Origin: Acholeplasmatales bacterium | Lineage (GTDB): Bacteria > Bacillota_I > Bacilli_A > Acholeplasmatales > JAEDCM01 | Direction of reading: 5' to 3' | Assembly (NCBI GenBank): GCA_017961685.1 | Contig: JAGCWW010000020.1 | Coordinates: 1 to 64,000, forward strand | DNA: 64,000 nt | In this document: one piece after another, positions 1 to 7,870 of the stretch | How the letters are laid out: the number at the start of each line of letters is the position of its first letter | How positions within the stretch are numbered: the stretch's first letter is position 1 | Program-made: the position numbers and the translations under genes | Notes under the pieces: model-generated | Seen by the model: the letters and a program-made list of their open reading frames with translations, nothing else | Told to the model about the DNA's origin: nothing | The model's database searches: none

Positions 1-48
1 AATAAATTAAATGAAATAAGAGGATTTTTAAATAATGAAGAGGATTAG
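1..48 (+). CDS. C-terminal end of an unidentified gene (partial, cut by window start)
   Basis: Frame 1 is open from the first base to a TAG at 46-48, giving 15 residues that end in NNEED. The stop lies inside the stem of a terminator, an arrangement seen elsewhere in this window (for example 19268-19291), which suggests the real end of a gene. It is too short to identify, and a chance open frame cannot be excluded. Confidence 0.3.
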   Translation, partial: NKLNEIRGFLNNEED

Positions 49-65
49 AAAACTAATCCTTTTTA
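41..65 (+). terminator. Rho-independent terminator
   Basis: An 8-bp stem AGGATTAG/CTAATCCT with an AAAA loop is followed by TTTTT. It closes whatever gene enters the window from the left. Confidence 0.8.
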
Positions 66-114
66 ACTATAGTACCAAACGATAGTAAATATATCGATTT
101 TATGATATACTTAA

Positions 115-255
115 TTTACTCTTAAACCTTATATTTCTTTAAATGATCAAATTCAAAAAATAATTGTAATAAATAGTCCTATATCTGAACATAGAGACGA
201 AAATGGTTTTACAATAATTGGCGTGTCAAAATTTATGCTTAGATTAATTAAATAG
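115..255 (+). pseudogene. Degenerate gene remnant (3' end of an unidentified CDS)
   Basis: The frame from 115 to the TAG at 253-255 is open and reads like ordinary protein (it contains LNDQIQKIIVINSPISEHRD and GFTIIGVSKF). It has no start codon with a ribosome binding site, and a stop at 112-114 interrupts the frame upstream. I read it as the decayed 3' end of a gene; I do not recognise the family. It sits between two terminators with no functional CDS. Confidence 0.35.
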
Positions 256-323
256 TGGAGCACTTTTAAAAAATTTGGAGCGCACATCGAATCAGTTTGC
301 TTATTAAAATTAAAGAAATAAAG

Positions 324-347
324 ACTCGTTTTTAACGAGTTTTTTTC
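324..347 (+). terminator. Rho-independent terminator
   Basis: A 7-bp stem ACTCGTT/AACGAGT with a TTT loop is followed by a T-run. It would have served the remnant at 115-255 and it isolates the lipoprotein gene at 440. Confidence 0.75.
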
Positions 348-439
348 TTTTTCTCATACTTTTGAATGATTTTTTTGCTGAAATTTTACTATATAATAAA
401 GATAGATAAACTTTTATTCATATAAAGGAGATGTATTTT

Positions 440-2878
440 ATGAAGAAAAAAGCACTATATGCAATTCTATCATTTGCACTATTATTTTCTTTTGTTGGAT
501 GTAAAAAGAAGAATAATGATACAACAACAAAGAAAACAAATGATAAAACTACTTTAACTAGATCTAATACAACAAGTAGTAAACCTAATACTACAAGCAA
601 AAAAACAACACAAAGCATAACTACTACAAGTAAAAAAGATGATACATTTAAAGTTACTTTTAATACTAATGGTGGGTCAAATATTGATTCAGTTGATGTA
701 GCTAAAGGAGCTAAAGTAACTAAACCAAATGATCCAACAAGAGATGGTTATACATTTAGTGGTTGGTTTAAGGATCAAGGCTTAAATACAGAATTTGATT
801 TTAGCGAAGAAGTAATTAATAGTATTACAACTATTTATGCTAAATGGACTGCTAATGCAGATACAGCATATATTGTTGAACATTATTTACAAAATCTAAA
901 TGATGATAATTATGCAACTACTCCATTTAAGACTGATAACTTAACTGGTACTACTGATACATTAACTATGGCAGAAGCCAAAACATTTGATGGCTATACA
1001 TCACCAGAAGTAACTCAAGCAAAAATTAAAGGTGATGGTTCAACAGTTATTAAGCTATATTATGCAAGAAATACATATACAGTTAGTTTAACTAGTGATA
1101 TTACTAATGCAGGAACATTAAGTGGTGCTGGAAGCTATAAATTTGGTAGAAGCGTTACTATTACGGCAGAACCTAATTTAGGTTATGTATTTATAGGTTG
1201 GTATTTGGGAAGTACTGAATTATCAACATCACCATCATGTTCATTTACTATGTCAGCAAATGATATGGAGATTACTGCTAAATGGGCTATGCTTACAGCT
1301 TATAAGGTAGAACATTACCTACAAAATGTTGATAATGACTCTTACCCAAATACTCCATATGAAACTGATAATTTATCTGGTTTAAAAAATACATTAACTA
1401 GCGCAGAAGCTAATACATATAATGGCTTTACATCGCCATCTGTTACACAAGAAAATATTAAAGAAAATGGATCTACAGTTATAAAGTTATATTACACTAG
1501 AAATAGTTATGAACTATCTTTAACAAAAAGTATTGATATGTCACAAATAACTTTAACTGGCGCAGGATCTTATAAATATGAAAAGACTGTTACAGTTTCA
1601 ACTACGATAGATGAAAGTATGGCAGCTGGTTATACATTTAATGGTTGGTATTTAAATAATGAATTAGTTAATGAAGATGCTAGCTTTAATTATACAATTA
1701 CAGATAATGCTACACTTGAAGCTAGATACACTAGAAATCAATATACAGTTACTATTGTTAATAATTCAGAAGATGTAACTATAAGTGGTGTTACTAGTGG
1801 AACACAATATGGTTATCTAGAATATTTAACACTAACTGCATCCAATATTCCTACAGGTTATGTAGTTAAATGGAGTAGAAATGATGGTGTAATTCAATTT
1901 GGTGAAGAATATTCATTTAATGTAGTAGGTAATTTAACTATTACAGTTGATTCTTATAGTGTACCTTATACAAGAGATAATTTAAAAATTACTTTTGGTA
2001 CATATCCACAAATGAAAGTAGAAGCAACTTCAGCTAACGGCCTAACAGCTTATAATACTTTTAATTTAAATACATGGACAAGCTATAATTATTATAATGC
2101 ATCAGCTTCTACAAAAACTGATTTTATGTATTATAGAGATGTAGATACTAATGGTGATGGCGCTTATGATTATAGAGGTGTATATATTTCCTCATATAGG
2201 GCAAAATATGTTGGAGGAAGTCAAAATCAAAATGATTCATTCCAATATGCAAATGGTTATAGCACAGGTACTATTTATTGGTTTAAATATGAACCAATTG
2301 AATGGACTATTTTAGAAATAGATGGAGATAAAGCCTTAATATTTGCGAATCTAATACTTGATTCAAATGAATTTTATCAAAAACAATCATCAGGTGAATA
2401 TTCTCATAATGGTGGAACTGGTTATGGTAATAATTATGAATTATCTAATATAAGACAATTCTTAATTAATGATTTCTATAATATGGCATTCAATACTTTA
2501 GAAAAACAAATAATAAGAGATACACTAGTAGATAATAGTGCATCATCTACATTTACTGAGCCAAATCCTTATGCATGTAACAACACAAATGATAAGATTT
2601 TCTTATTATCTTATGAAGAAGCTAATAATTACTTCAAAAAAGATACTCAAAGAACAGCTAGACCTACAGATTATGCAAAATGTCAAGGTTTAGAATGCCA
2701 TAAAGACGCCTCAAATTATGACTGGGGAGGATATTTATTACGTTCACCTCATTGGAATACTAATTCAGATTATAGCTATGTAAAAAGTAATGTAGTTGAA
2801 TATGATGGAAGTATTGCTTATGGTGCTATATATTATACAAATTATGGTGTTCGCCCAGCTTGTTGGATTAATTTATAA
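440..2878 (+). CDS. Exported lipoprotein with Thr/Lys linker, InlB-type repeats and C-terminal DUF6273 domain
   Basis: A surface lipoprotein of 812 residues. The start is the ATG at 440, 9 bases after AAGGAG (425-430); the ATG at 431 abuts that site and is rejected. The signal peptide ends in a lipobox (SFVGC), followed by a Thr/Lys/Ser-rich linker of about 45 residues. Next come InlB/Flg_new-type repeats (TFNTNGGSN...GYTFSGWF) alternating with MucBP-like units that start VEHYLQN. The last 250 or so residues match DUF6273: ITFGTYPQ, WFKYEPIEWTIL, SNIRQFL, LLRSP and a final GVRPACWINL. Such domains occur in cell-surface proteins of gut Firmicutes, and their function is unknown. A TATAAT lies at 392-397. 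It is paralogous to the protein at 29315. Confidence 0.85.
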   Translation: MKKKALYAILSFALLFSFVGCKKKNNDTTTKKTNDKTTLTRSNTTSSKPNTTSKKTTQSITTTSKKDDTFKVTFNTNGGSNIDSVDVAKGAKVTKPNDPTRDGYTFSGWFKDQGLNTEFDFSEEVINSITTIYAKWTANADTAYIVEHYLQNLNDDNYATTPFKTDNLTGTTDTLTMAEAKTFDGYTSPEVTQAKIKGDGSTVIKLYYARNTYTVSLTSDITNAGTLSGAGSYKFGRSVTITAEPNLGYVFIGWYLGSTELSTSPSCSFTMSANDMEITAKWAMLTAYKVEHYLQNVDNDSYPNTPYETDNLSGLKNTLTSAEANTYNGFTSPSVTQENIKENGSTVIKLYYTRNSYELSLTKSIDMSQITLTGAGSYKYEKTVTVSTTIDESMAAGYTFNGWYLNNELVNEDASFNYTITDNATLEARYTRNQYTVTIVNNSEDVTISGVTSGTQYGYLEYLTLTASNIPTGYVVKWSRNDGVIQFGEEYSFNVVGNLTITVDSYSVPYTRDNLKITFGTYPQMKVEATSANGLTAYNTFNLNTWTSYNYYNASASTKTDFMYYRDVDTNGDGAYDYRGVYISSYRAKYVGGSQNQNDSFQYANGYSTGTIYWFKYEPIEWTILEIDGDKALIFANLILDSNEFYQKQSSGEYSHNGGTGYGNNYELSNIRQFLINDFYNMAFNTLEKQIIRDTLVDNSASSTFTEPNPYACNNTNDKIFLLSYEEANNYFKKDTQRTARPTDYAKCQGLECHKDASNYDWGGYLLRSPHWNTNSDYSYVKSNVVEYDGSIAYGAIYYTNYGVRPACWINL

Positions 2879-2900
2879 AAAAAGGCAATTGATAGTAAAG

Positions 2901-2928
2901 AGTCCTAATTATTATTAGGACTTTTTCT
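2901..2928 (+). terminator. Rho-independent terminator
   Basis: A 9-bp stem AGTCCTAAT/ATTAGGACT with a 4-base loop, followed by a T-run, just after the lipoprotein gene. Confidence 0.85.
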
Positions 2929-3027
2929 TTTATTATTTTTTTTTATTATCTAAGTGAAATTGTCATTTTTAAGTAGTATAATTAATATGTAAATATATTA
3001 ACTTTTAACTATGAAAGGAGGATTCAT

Positions 3028-4188
3028 ATGGATTATTACACTCCCATATCTATTTTAATTTGGATATCTTTAGCTGTTATGTGCATTTTAGTACATGAAA
3101 ATAATAGATTCACAAAAGAAAAAAAATATATTTTATATTTCACATATATAATTCTTGGGTGTGCATCATTATTTGAATGGCTTGGTGTTCAGTTAAATGG
3201 TAATATGGATTTTTCTCCTTGGTTACTTAGAGCAGTTAAATTATTTGATTATATATTAACTCCTATTGCTGGAGGTGTAGTAGTACTACAATTCCAGACA
3301 AAAGGTATATTTAAAAAATTAATATATATCTTTATTGGTTTTAATATCCTTTATCAATTTGTATCATTCTTCACAGGATGGATGATAGAGATAGATGATT
3401 TAAATGTTTATTCACATGGTAATGGATATAATGTATATGTTGTGACATATTTAATTATAACAGTATTAGTTATTATTGAATTCTTCATATATGGTAAGAA
3501 GTTTAGAAAACAAAATAGAATATCTTTACTTGCGATATTATTATTTGTTTTAACAGGTATAATAATGCAAGAAATATTAGGACGTTCTGTTAGAACAGCT
3601 TATATTTCTTTAGTTTTATGTTTAGCTTTACTTTATATTCATAATCAAGAGTTCTCTGAACTTGCGGCTGATGATAAGATGCATGAGCAATTAATTAAAA
3701 TATCTGTTGATCCTCTAACAGGTATATCTAGTAGATATGCATATAATCAAGAAGTAATGAATTTAGAATCATTAAAAACATTACCAAGTGATTTAGTAGC
3801 TATTTCAATTGATATAAACGGATTAAAGAAAGTCAATGATAATTTAGGACATTTAGCAGGTGACGAGCTTATATGTGGTGCATCACAATGTATTTCAAAT
3901 ATATTTAAAAATCATGGTAAATGTTATAGAACTGGTGGAGATGAATTTATTGTTTTCATTAATAGTAATAACGATGAAGAGATAGAGGAGTTAATGGCTA
4001 ATCTAAGGGATAATGCAGATAAATGGAAAGGAACATTAGCACCTAATTTATCCTTATCAATAGGCTATGAAAAAGCAATTGATAATGAAAAAATAAGTAT
4101 TGAAAATTTAATATCTTTAGCTGATAAAAAAATGTATATAGATAAAAATAGATATTATGTAGAACATAATTTAGATAGAAGAAAATAA
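3028..4188 (+). CDS. Membrane-bound GGDEF diguanylate cyclase
   Basis: Predicted to make cyclic di-GMP from two GTP at the membrane. The 386-residue protein has about seven hydrophobic segments in its first 215 residues, with no extracellular domain of note. A GGDEF domain follows: VDPLTGISSR at its start, AISIDINGLKKVND with the metal-binding Asp, HLAGDELI, and an intact GGDEF at residues 303-307. No RxxD inhibitory site lies before GGDEF, so product feedback may be absent. The start has a strong AAAGGAGGA site and a TATAAT at 2977-2982. It is followed by the related gene at 4343 and by a remnant of a DUF6273 gene. Confidence 0.9.
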   Translation: MDYYTPISILIWISLAVMCILVHENNRFTKEKKYILYFTYIILGCASLFEWLGVQLNGNMDFSPWLLRAVKLFDYILTPIAGGVVVLQFQTKGIFKKLIYIFIGFNILYQFVSFFTGWMIEIDDLNVYSHGNGYNVYVVTYLIITVLVIIEFFIYGKKFRKQNRISLLAILLFVLTGIIMQEILGRSVRTAYISLVLCLALLYIHNQEFSELAADDKMHEQLIKISVDPLTGISSRYAYNQEVMNLESLKTLPSDLVAISIDINGLKKVNDNLGHLAGDELICGASQCISNIFKNHGKCYRTGGDEFIVFINSNNDEEIEELMANLRDNADKWKGTLAPNLSLSIGYEKAIDNEKISIENLISLADKKMYIDKNRYYVEHNLDRRK

Positions 4189-4260
4189 TATGGAAACGGA
4201 ATTAATGTAAATAATACATCATTTGGCATTAGACCATCAATATTACTTTATAATATGTAA
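4189..4260 (+). pseudogene. Remnant of a DUF6273 C-terminus, in frame behind the GGDEF stop codon
   Basis: Directly after the TAA of the GGDEF gene, the same frame stays open for 23 codons and ends with TAA at 4258-4260. The residues include NTSFGIRPSILLYN. This matches the C-terminal signature of the two intact DUF6273 proteins in the window, GVRPACWINL and GIRPVLWLNLE. It is best read as the surviving 3' tail of a deleted DUF6273 gene whose terminator (4261-4284) is now used by the GGDEF gene. Confidence 0.6.
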
Positions 4261-4285
4261 ACCCACAAAACCGTGTGGGTTTTTC
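4261..4285 (+). terminator. Rho-independent terminator
   Basis: A 7-bp stem ACCCACA/TGTGGGT with a 6-base loop and T-run. Confidence 0.85.
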
Positions 4286-4342
4286 TTTTTTTCTTAAAAT
4301 GTTATAATATAAATATAATAAGACGATTTGGAGGTGATGGTA

Positions 4343-5419
4343 TTGGATGTATTGAAAGAATACATTTTACAAAACTGGGCACTGATATTAGTTTTAATGG
4401 CATTCATTATTATGCTTTTGATTACTGTTTTTTTAGATAGAAGCACAATTAAAAGAATGTATATCTTAATATGCTCAGTATTTGTATTATCAATTATTGT
4501 TTTTCTTGAATTCCATCTAGGAGAAGAGGGTAAGTATCATGAACTTAGAGAATGGCTAGTTGCCATAAGGTATAGTGCTACGCCAATTATTATTGCCCTA
4601 ATTATATATGCTTTAGTTAAAAGAACACATTGGTATGTGTTAGTTCCTGCGTTTGTTTTAACTATTATAAATATTATTTCAATATTCACTGGAATAGTAT
4701 TTAGCTTGGATAATGATGGAACTCTAGAGCGTGGTTTTTTAGGTTACCTACCTTATATAGGCGTAGGTGCGTATAGTGTTGCTTTAATTTATATTTTATA
4801 TAAACAAAGTAATAAACAAATTGCGGAAATATTACCTATTATCTTCTTAGCATTTGCCTTACTTACTGGTTTAATCTTCCCTCTAACTATAGGAAAAGAT
4901 TATTCTAAAATATTCTGTACAACTATAGCAATAGCTCTATTTGTATATTATGTTTTCTTAATATTACAATTAACGAAAAAAGACGCCCTTACGGGATTAT
5001 TGAATAGACAAGCATATTATGCTTTGCTTAAAAATAATGCAAAAGATATTACCGCAATTATATCAATTGATATGAATGGCCTAAAGGTAATTAATGATAC
5101 TGAAGGGCACTTAGCAGGTGATTTAGCAATTACTACTGTAGCCAATTGTTTCTTAGATGCTTCAAAATCAAGACAATCAGTATTTAGACTTGGTGGAGAT
5201 GAATTTATCATTGTTTGTAAGAAGACTAATGAAGATGAATTAAAAAGACTAGTAGAAGAAATTAAGAATAAAGTTAGTGAAACAAAGTATAGTGTATCTA
5301 TAGGTTATTGTTATAATGATAGTCAAAATAAAAACTTAGAAGAAATGGTTAAGATATCTGATCAAATGATGTATGCAGATAAAGCAGAATATTATAGATT
5401 AAAAGGTATAAAAAAATAA
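4343..5419 (+). CDS. Membrane-bound GGDEF diguanylate cyclase
   Basis: A second cyclic di-GMP synthase, 358 residues. The TTG at 4343 is preferred because GGAGGT (4330-4335) lies 7 bases upstream; the in-frame ATG at 4337 is only one base from it and the TTG at 4328 precedes it. Six to seven membrane segments fill residues 1-210. The GGDEF domain follows (DALTGLLNR, IISIDMNGLKVIND) with an intact GGDEF at residues 284-288 and no RxxD inhibitory site. It resembles the gene at 3028 in layout, so the two probably arose by duplication. A TATAAT lies at 4303-4308. The ligand of the membrane part is unknown. Confidence 0.88.
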   Translation: MDVLKEYILQNWALILVLMAFIIMLLITVFLDRSTIKRMYILICSVFVLSIIVFLEFHLGEEGKYHELREWLVAIRYSATPIIIALIIYALVKRTHWYVLVPAFVLTIINIISIFTGIVFSLDNDGTLERGFLGYLPYIGVGAYSVALIYILYKQSNKQIAEILPIIFLAFALLTGLIFPLTIGKDYSKIFCTTIAIALFVYYVFLILQLTKKDALTGLLNRQAYYALLKNNAKDITAIISIDMNGLKVINDTEGHLAGDLAITTVANCFLDASKSRQSVFRLGGDEFIIVCKKTNEDELKRLVEEIKNKVSETKYSVSIGYCYNDSQNKNLEEMVKISDQMMYADKAEYYRLKGIKK

Positions 5420-5458
5420 CATTTTTTATGGTATAATAAATTAAGGAGTGATAAACAT

Positions 5459-5878
5459 ATGGATTATTTTATTAAGCAAAAGATTGAAAACAGAATTGAG
5501 AAATTTAAAGCATATTTAGCTAGCGGGGTATTTGCTGATTATAAGTATCATTTTATTCTAGACTTTAACGGCAAACGTACTGAAATTGTTAGTAAGGTTC
5601 CTATTGATCAATTAAAGAAGACTTTACATAGTGCAATTAAATCAAACGAAGTATTTGTTGATTTAATGGTATGCATTACTCGTGATGAAGGTGAAGATGT
5701 ATCTTTCTACATGGAATCACTAAATGTAAATGTAATTTATTCTATTTATGATGATTCTAAATTCAAAGGTGTTGTACCTATGGTTGAAAGTATGCTAGAA
5801 GCATCAGAAATCGAATTAAAGAAAAATGAAGATAAACCAAATGATTTCGATACATTCACAAGAGGTCGTTGGGAATAA
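5459..5878 (+). CDS. Small soluble protein of unknown function
   Basis: A 139-residue protein that I do not recognise. It has no signal peptide or membrane segment. The first 30 residues look helical and basic, the middle alternates like an alpha/beta fold (YHFILDFNGK, EVFVDLMVCI), and the C-terminus is charged, ending TFTRGRWE. It has its own TATAAT (5432-5437) and an AAGGAG site (5443-5448), and a terminator follows, so it is probably a single-gene unit. Confidence 0.7.
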   Translation: MDYFIKQKIENRIEKFKAYLASGVFADYKYHFILDFNGKRTEIVSKVPIDQLKKTLHSAIKSNEVFVDLMVCITRDEGEDVSFYMESLNVNVIYSIYDDSKFKGVVPMVESMLEASEIELKKNEDKPNDFDTFTRGRWE

Positions 5879-5879
5879 G

Positions 5880-5904
5880 AGGTTATGATTTCATAACCTT
5901 TTTG
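5880..5904 (+). terminator. Rho-independent terminator
   Basis: A stem GGTTATG/CATAACC with an ATTT loop, extended by an A-T pair and followed by a T-run. Confidence 0.8.
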
Positions 5905-5920
5905 TTTAGAAGGTGATTAT

Positions 5921-6787
5921 ATGAAAAGAGAACTAGGAATCGCTAGATGTGGACTTGCTTGTTGTCTTTGTAGTGAAAATGAATTTTGTAAAGGATGTAG
6001 ACGTGATGGCTTTAAAGAGTTATCTTGGTGTAAGGATGCTGAATGGTGCGTTAATAGAAAATGTGTTCTAGAAAGAAACTTAAGGGGTTGTTATGAATGC
6101 CATCCAAAAGAATGCTTTAAAGGTATCTATGATAAAAACATAAAAGCAAAAGCCTTTGCTGAATTTGCAAAAAGATATGGTGTGGATACATTACTAGATC
6201 GTCTAGAAGAAAATGAGAAAAATGGTATAATATATCACCGTATTGGTATTATTGGTGATTATGATGGCTTTAGTAATATAGAAGATTTAATACAATTTAT
6301 TAAAACTGGTGAAAAGAAAGAAATAGTTTATGAACTAGCTAGATTAAGTGATATCAATGATTTAGTTAGATTAAGATTAGATTATTTAGTTGAAGATTTT
6401 AAAGAAGAAGCAACAAATGAACTTGATTATTATGATGAGCAAGTAAGAAGTCATTTAAAAAATAACTTAGGTAAAAACCTAATAGGTTTTATCGCTAGAA
6501 AAAACGGAACTATTATTGCGACTGCTTATCTATTAATTATAGAAAAAATACCTAATCCAACAGTTAGAAATGGGCGTTGTGGAGAGGTTTTAAGTGTTTA
6601 TACTGATCCTCATTATAGGGGCCAAGGCATTGCTAAAACACTTTTAGAAGATTTAATAGAATATGCTAGAGAAAAGAATTTAACAAAGATAGATTTAAAG
6701 GCTACTGAAAGTGGACTTAACTTATATAAAAAGGTTGGTTTTAAAGAATTAAAACAAAAATATACGAATATGAGATTATATTTATAA
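5921..6787 (+). CDS. DUF3795-like Cys-rich domain fused to a GNAT acetyltransferase
   Basis: A two-domain protein of 288 residues. The first 100 or so residues are rich in cysteine (C10, C14, C15, C17, then KGC, SWC, WCVNRKC, GCYECHPKEC), the pattern of DUF3795 proteins, which probably bind metal. From about residue 140 a GNAT N-acetyltransferase domain follows: an N-terminal arm, the strand LSVYTDPHYRGQGIA with the acetyl-CoA loop (RGQGIA), and a closing LYKKVGFKEL. GNAT domains transfer acetyl from acetyl-CoA to amines; the acceptor is unknown. The fusion suggests that the Cys-rich part chooses the substrate or senses metal or redox state. The start is supported by AAGGTG. Confidence 0.8.
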   Translation: MKRELGIARCGLACCLCSENEFCKGCRRDGFKELSWCKDAEWCVNRKCVLERNLRGCYECHPKECFKGIYDKNIKAKAFAEFAKRYGVDTLLDRLEENEKNGIIYHRIGIIGDYDGFSNIEDLIQFIKTGEKKEIVYELARLSDINDLVRLRLDYLVEDFKEEATNELDYYDEQVRSHLKNNLGKNLIGFIARKNGTIIATAYLLIIEKIPNPTVRNGRCGEVLSVYTDPHYRGQGIAKTLLEDLIEYAREKNLTKIDLKATESGLNLYKKVGFKELKQKYTNMRLYL

Positions 6788-6796
6788 TCTAACTTT

Positions 6797-6822
6797 AAAG
6801 GGAGAAATCCCTTTTAATTTTT
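6797..6822 (+). terminator. Rho-independent terminator
   Basis: A 7-bp stem AAAGGGA/TCCCTTT with a GAAA loop, then T-rich sequence. Confidence 0.75.
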
Positions 6823-6831
6823 TTAAAAAAC

Positions 6832-6880
6832 ACATTGACAATCATCAATGTATTGTGTTAACATATTGATAGACATCAAT
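6832..6880 (+). promoter_or_regulatory. arsR promoter with two ArsR-type operators
   Basis: A consensus -35 TTGACA (6835-6840) precedes a weak -10 TAACAT (6859-6864) at 18 bases. Two palindromes of the form ATTGA-N6-TCAAT cover it: site 1 at 6834-6849 overlaps the -35, and site 2 at 6865-6880 lies just after the -10. They start 31 bp apart, about three helical turns. The TTGA-N6-TCAA shape fits ArsR/SmtB-family operators, so the downstream regulator probably represses its own promoter. Confidence 0.75.
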
Positions 6881-6898
6881 GTGATGGGGGCGTAAATT

Positions 6899-7213
6899 AT
6901 GACAAATCAAGATTTTATAAAAAGAGTAAAATTAATAAGTGATGAAACTAGATTACAAATACTACAATACTTATCTGATAACGGAACAAAGTGTGCTTGT
7001 AGAATATTAGAAGCGCTAAATATTACACAAGGTACTTTATCTCATCATATGAAGTTACTTTGTGAAGCAAACATTACTTCATGCAAAAAAGAAGGTAAGT
7101 GGTGTTATTATACTTTAAACAAGGAAGCAATTTGTGATCTAACTTATTTCTTACATGAGATTTGTAAAACTAAAGAAAATGATGAACAAAAATGTTGTTG
7201 CTGTGGTGAATAA
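6899..7213 (+). CDS. arsR: ArsR-family metalloregulator, arsenite-type thiol site
   Basis: A winged-helix repressor of 104 residues. The DNA-reading helix is ITQGTLSHHMKLL, and the wing lies around KKEGKWCYYTL. Cys32 and Cys34 (KCACRIL) sit where ArsR has its ELCVCDL arsenic(III)/antimony(III) thiol site, and the C-terminus adds four consecutive cysteines. Binding of a thiophilic ion should release it from the twin operators at 6834-6880. It is co-transcribed with the Cys-rich protein two bases downstream. No arsenite pump or arsenate reductase is present in the window, which is unusual for an ars operon. Confidence 0.88.
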   Translation: MTNQDFIKRVKLISDETRLQILQYLSDNGTKCACRILEALNITQGTLSHHMKLLCEANITSCKKEGKWCYYTLNKEAICDLTYFLHEICKTKENDEQKCCCCGE

Positions 7214-7215
7214 TT

Positions 7216-7650
7216 ATGGAAAATAAAGATAAAGCTTTAGAATATTTTAGTAAAAGATATCACTGTTCACAAGCTGTATTAGCTGCTTACGCTAATGAGT
7301 GCGGTATAAGTGAAGAACAAGCATTGAAGCTTGGTGCATGCTTTGGCTCAGGTATGCGTAAAGGTGAAGTATGCGGTGCTGCTACAGGTGCACTAATGGT
7401 TTTAGGATTATTATTTGGTAAAACTGAACCACTAGATAGAGAGCTAGCTAATAAAGTAAATGATGAATTCTTAAATAGGTTTAGTAGAAGAAATGGTTCT
7501 TACTTATGCAATAATTTACTAGGTTGTGACGTAAGAACAGTAGAAGGAATTAATTATGCTAGAAGTAATAATTTATTTACAGAATTCTGCCCAAAAATGG
7601 TATATTCAGCTTGTGAAATAATAGATGAACTAATTAAAGAATTAAAGTAA
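7216..7650 (+). CDS. C_GCAxxG_C_C family protein (putative redox/metal protein)
   Basis: A 144-residue protein of the family named for its conserved cysteine pattern. Visible here are HCSQAV near residue 13, LGACFGSGMRKGEVCGAATGAL in the middle, and later LCNNLLGC and FCPKM. Members are thought to be redox-active or metal-binding, with no settled function. The ATG at 7216 follows the arsR stop by two bases, so the two genes are translated as one unit and this protein is probably induced by the ion that ArsR senses. It is a likely candidate for metalloid handling in place of a pump. Confidence 0.85.
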   Translation: MENKDKALEYFSKRYHCSQAVLAAYANECGISEEQALKLGACFGSGMRKGEVCGAATGALMVLGLLFGKTEPLDRELANKVNDEFLNRFSRRNGSYLCNNLLGCDVRTVEGINYARSNNLFTEFCPKMVYSACEIIDELIKELK

Positions 7651-7685
7651 ATTGATGTCTAAAAAGTAAACAAAACAGTAAAAAG

Positions 7686-7710
7686 GAGTAGATTTTTCTA
7701 CTCTTTTTTT
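7686..7710 (+). terminator. Rho-independent terminator
   Basis: Stem GAGTAGA/TCTACTC with a TTTT loop and a run of seven T, ending the arsR operon. Confidence 0.85.
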
Positions 7711-7870
7711 ATTCAAAAAATCTCTTAGTTACGCGATAAAACAAGATATGGAAAAAATTTTATTATTTTTTTTGTAAAAATTTACATTTACTTAATTAAA
7801 TGTATGTATAATAAACTCATAATAGACATATTGCATTAATTTAATAAAACATTTTAAAGGATGTGATTAT

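Noticed and set aside
418-618. Minus-strand ORF within the start of the lipoprotein gene
   Set aside because: It is the reverse of the Thr/Lys-rich linker, low in complexity, without a ribosome binding site.
2960-2982. TTGTCA as the -35 of the first GGDEF gene
   Set aside because: Only 11 bases separate it from TATAAT at 2977, too short for a sigma-A promoter; only the -10 is noted.
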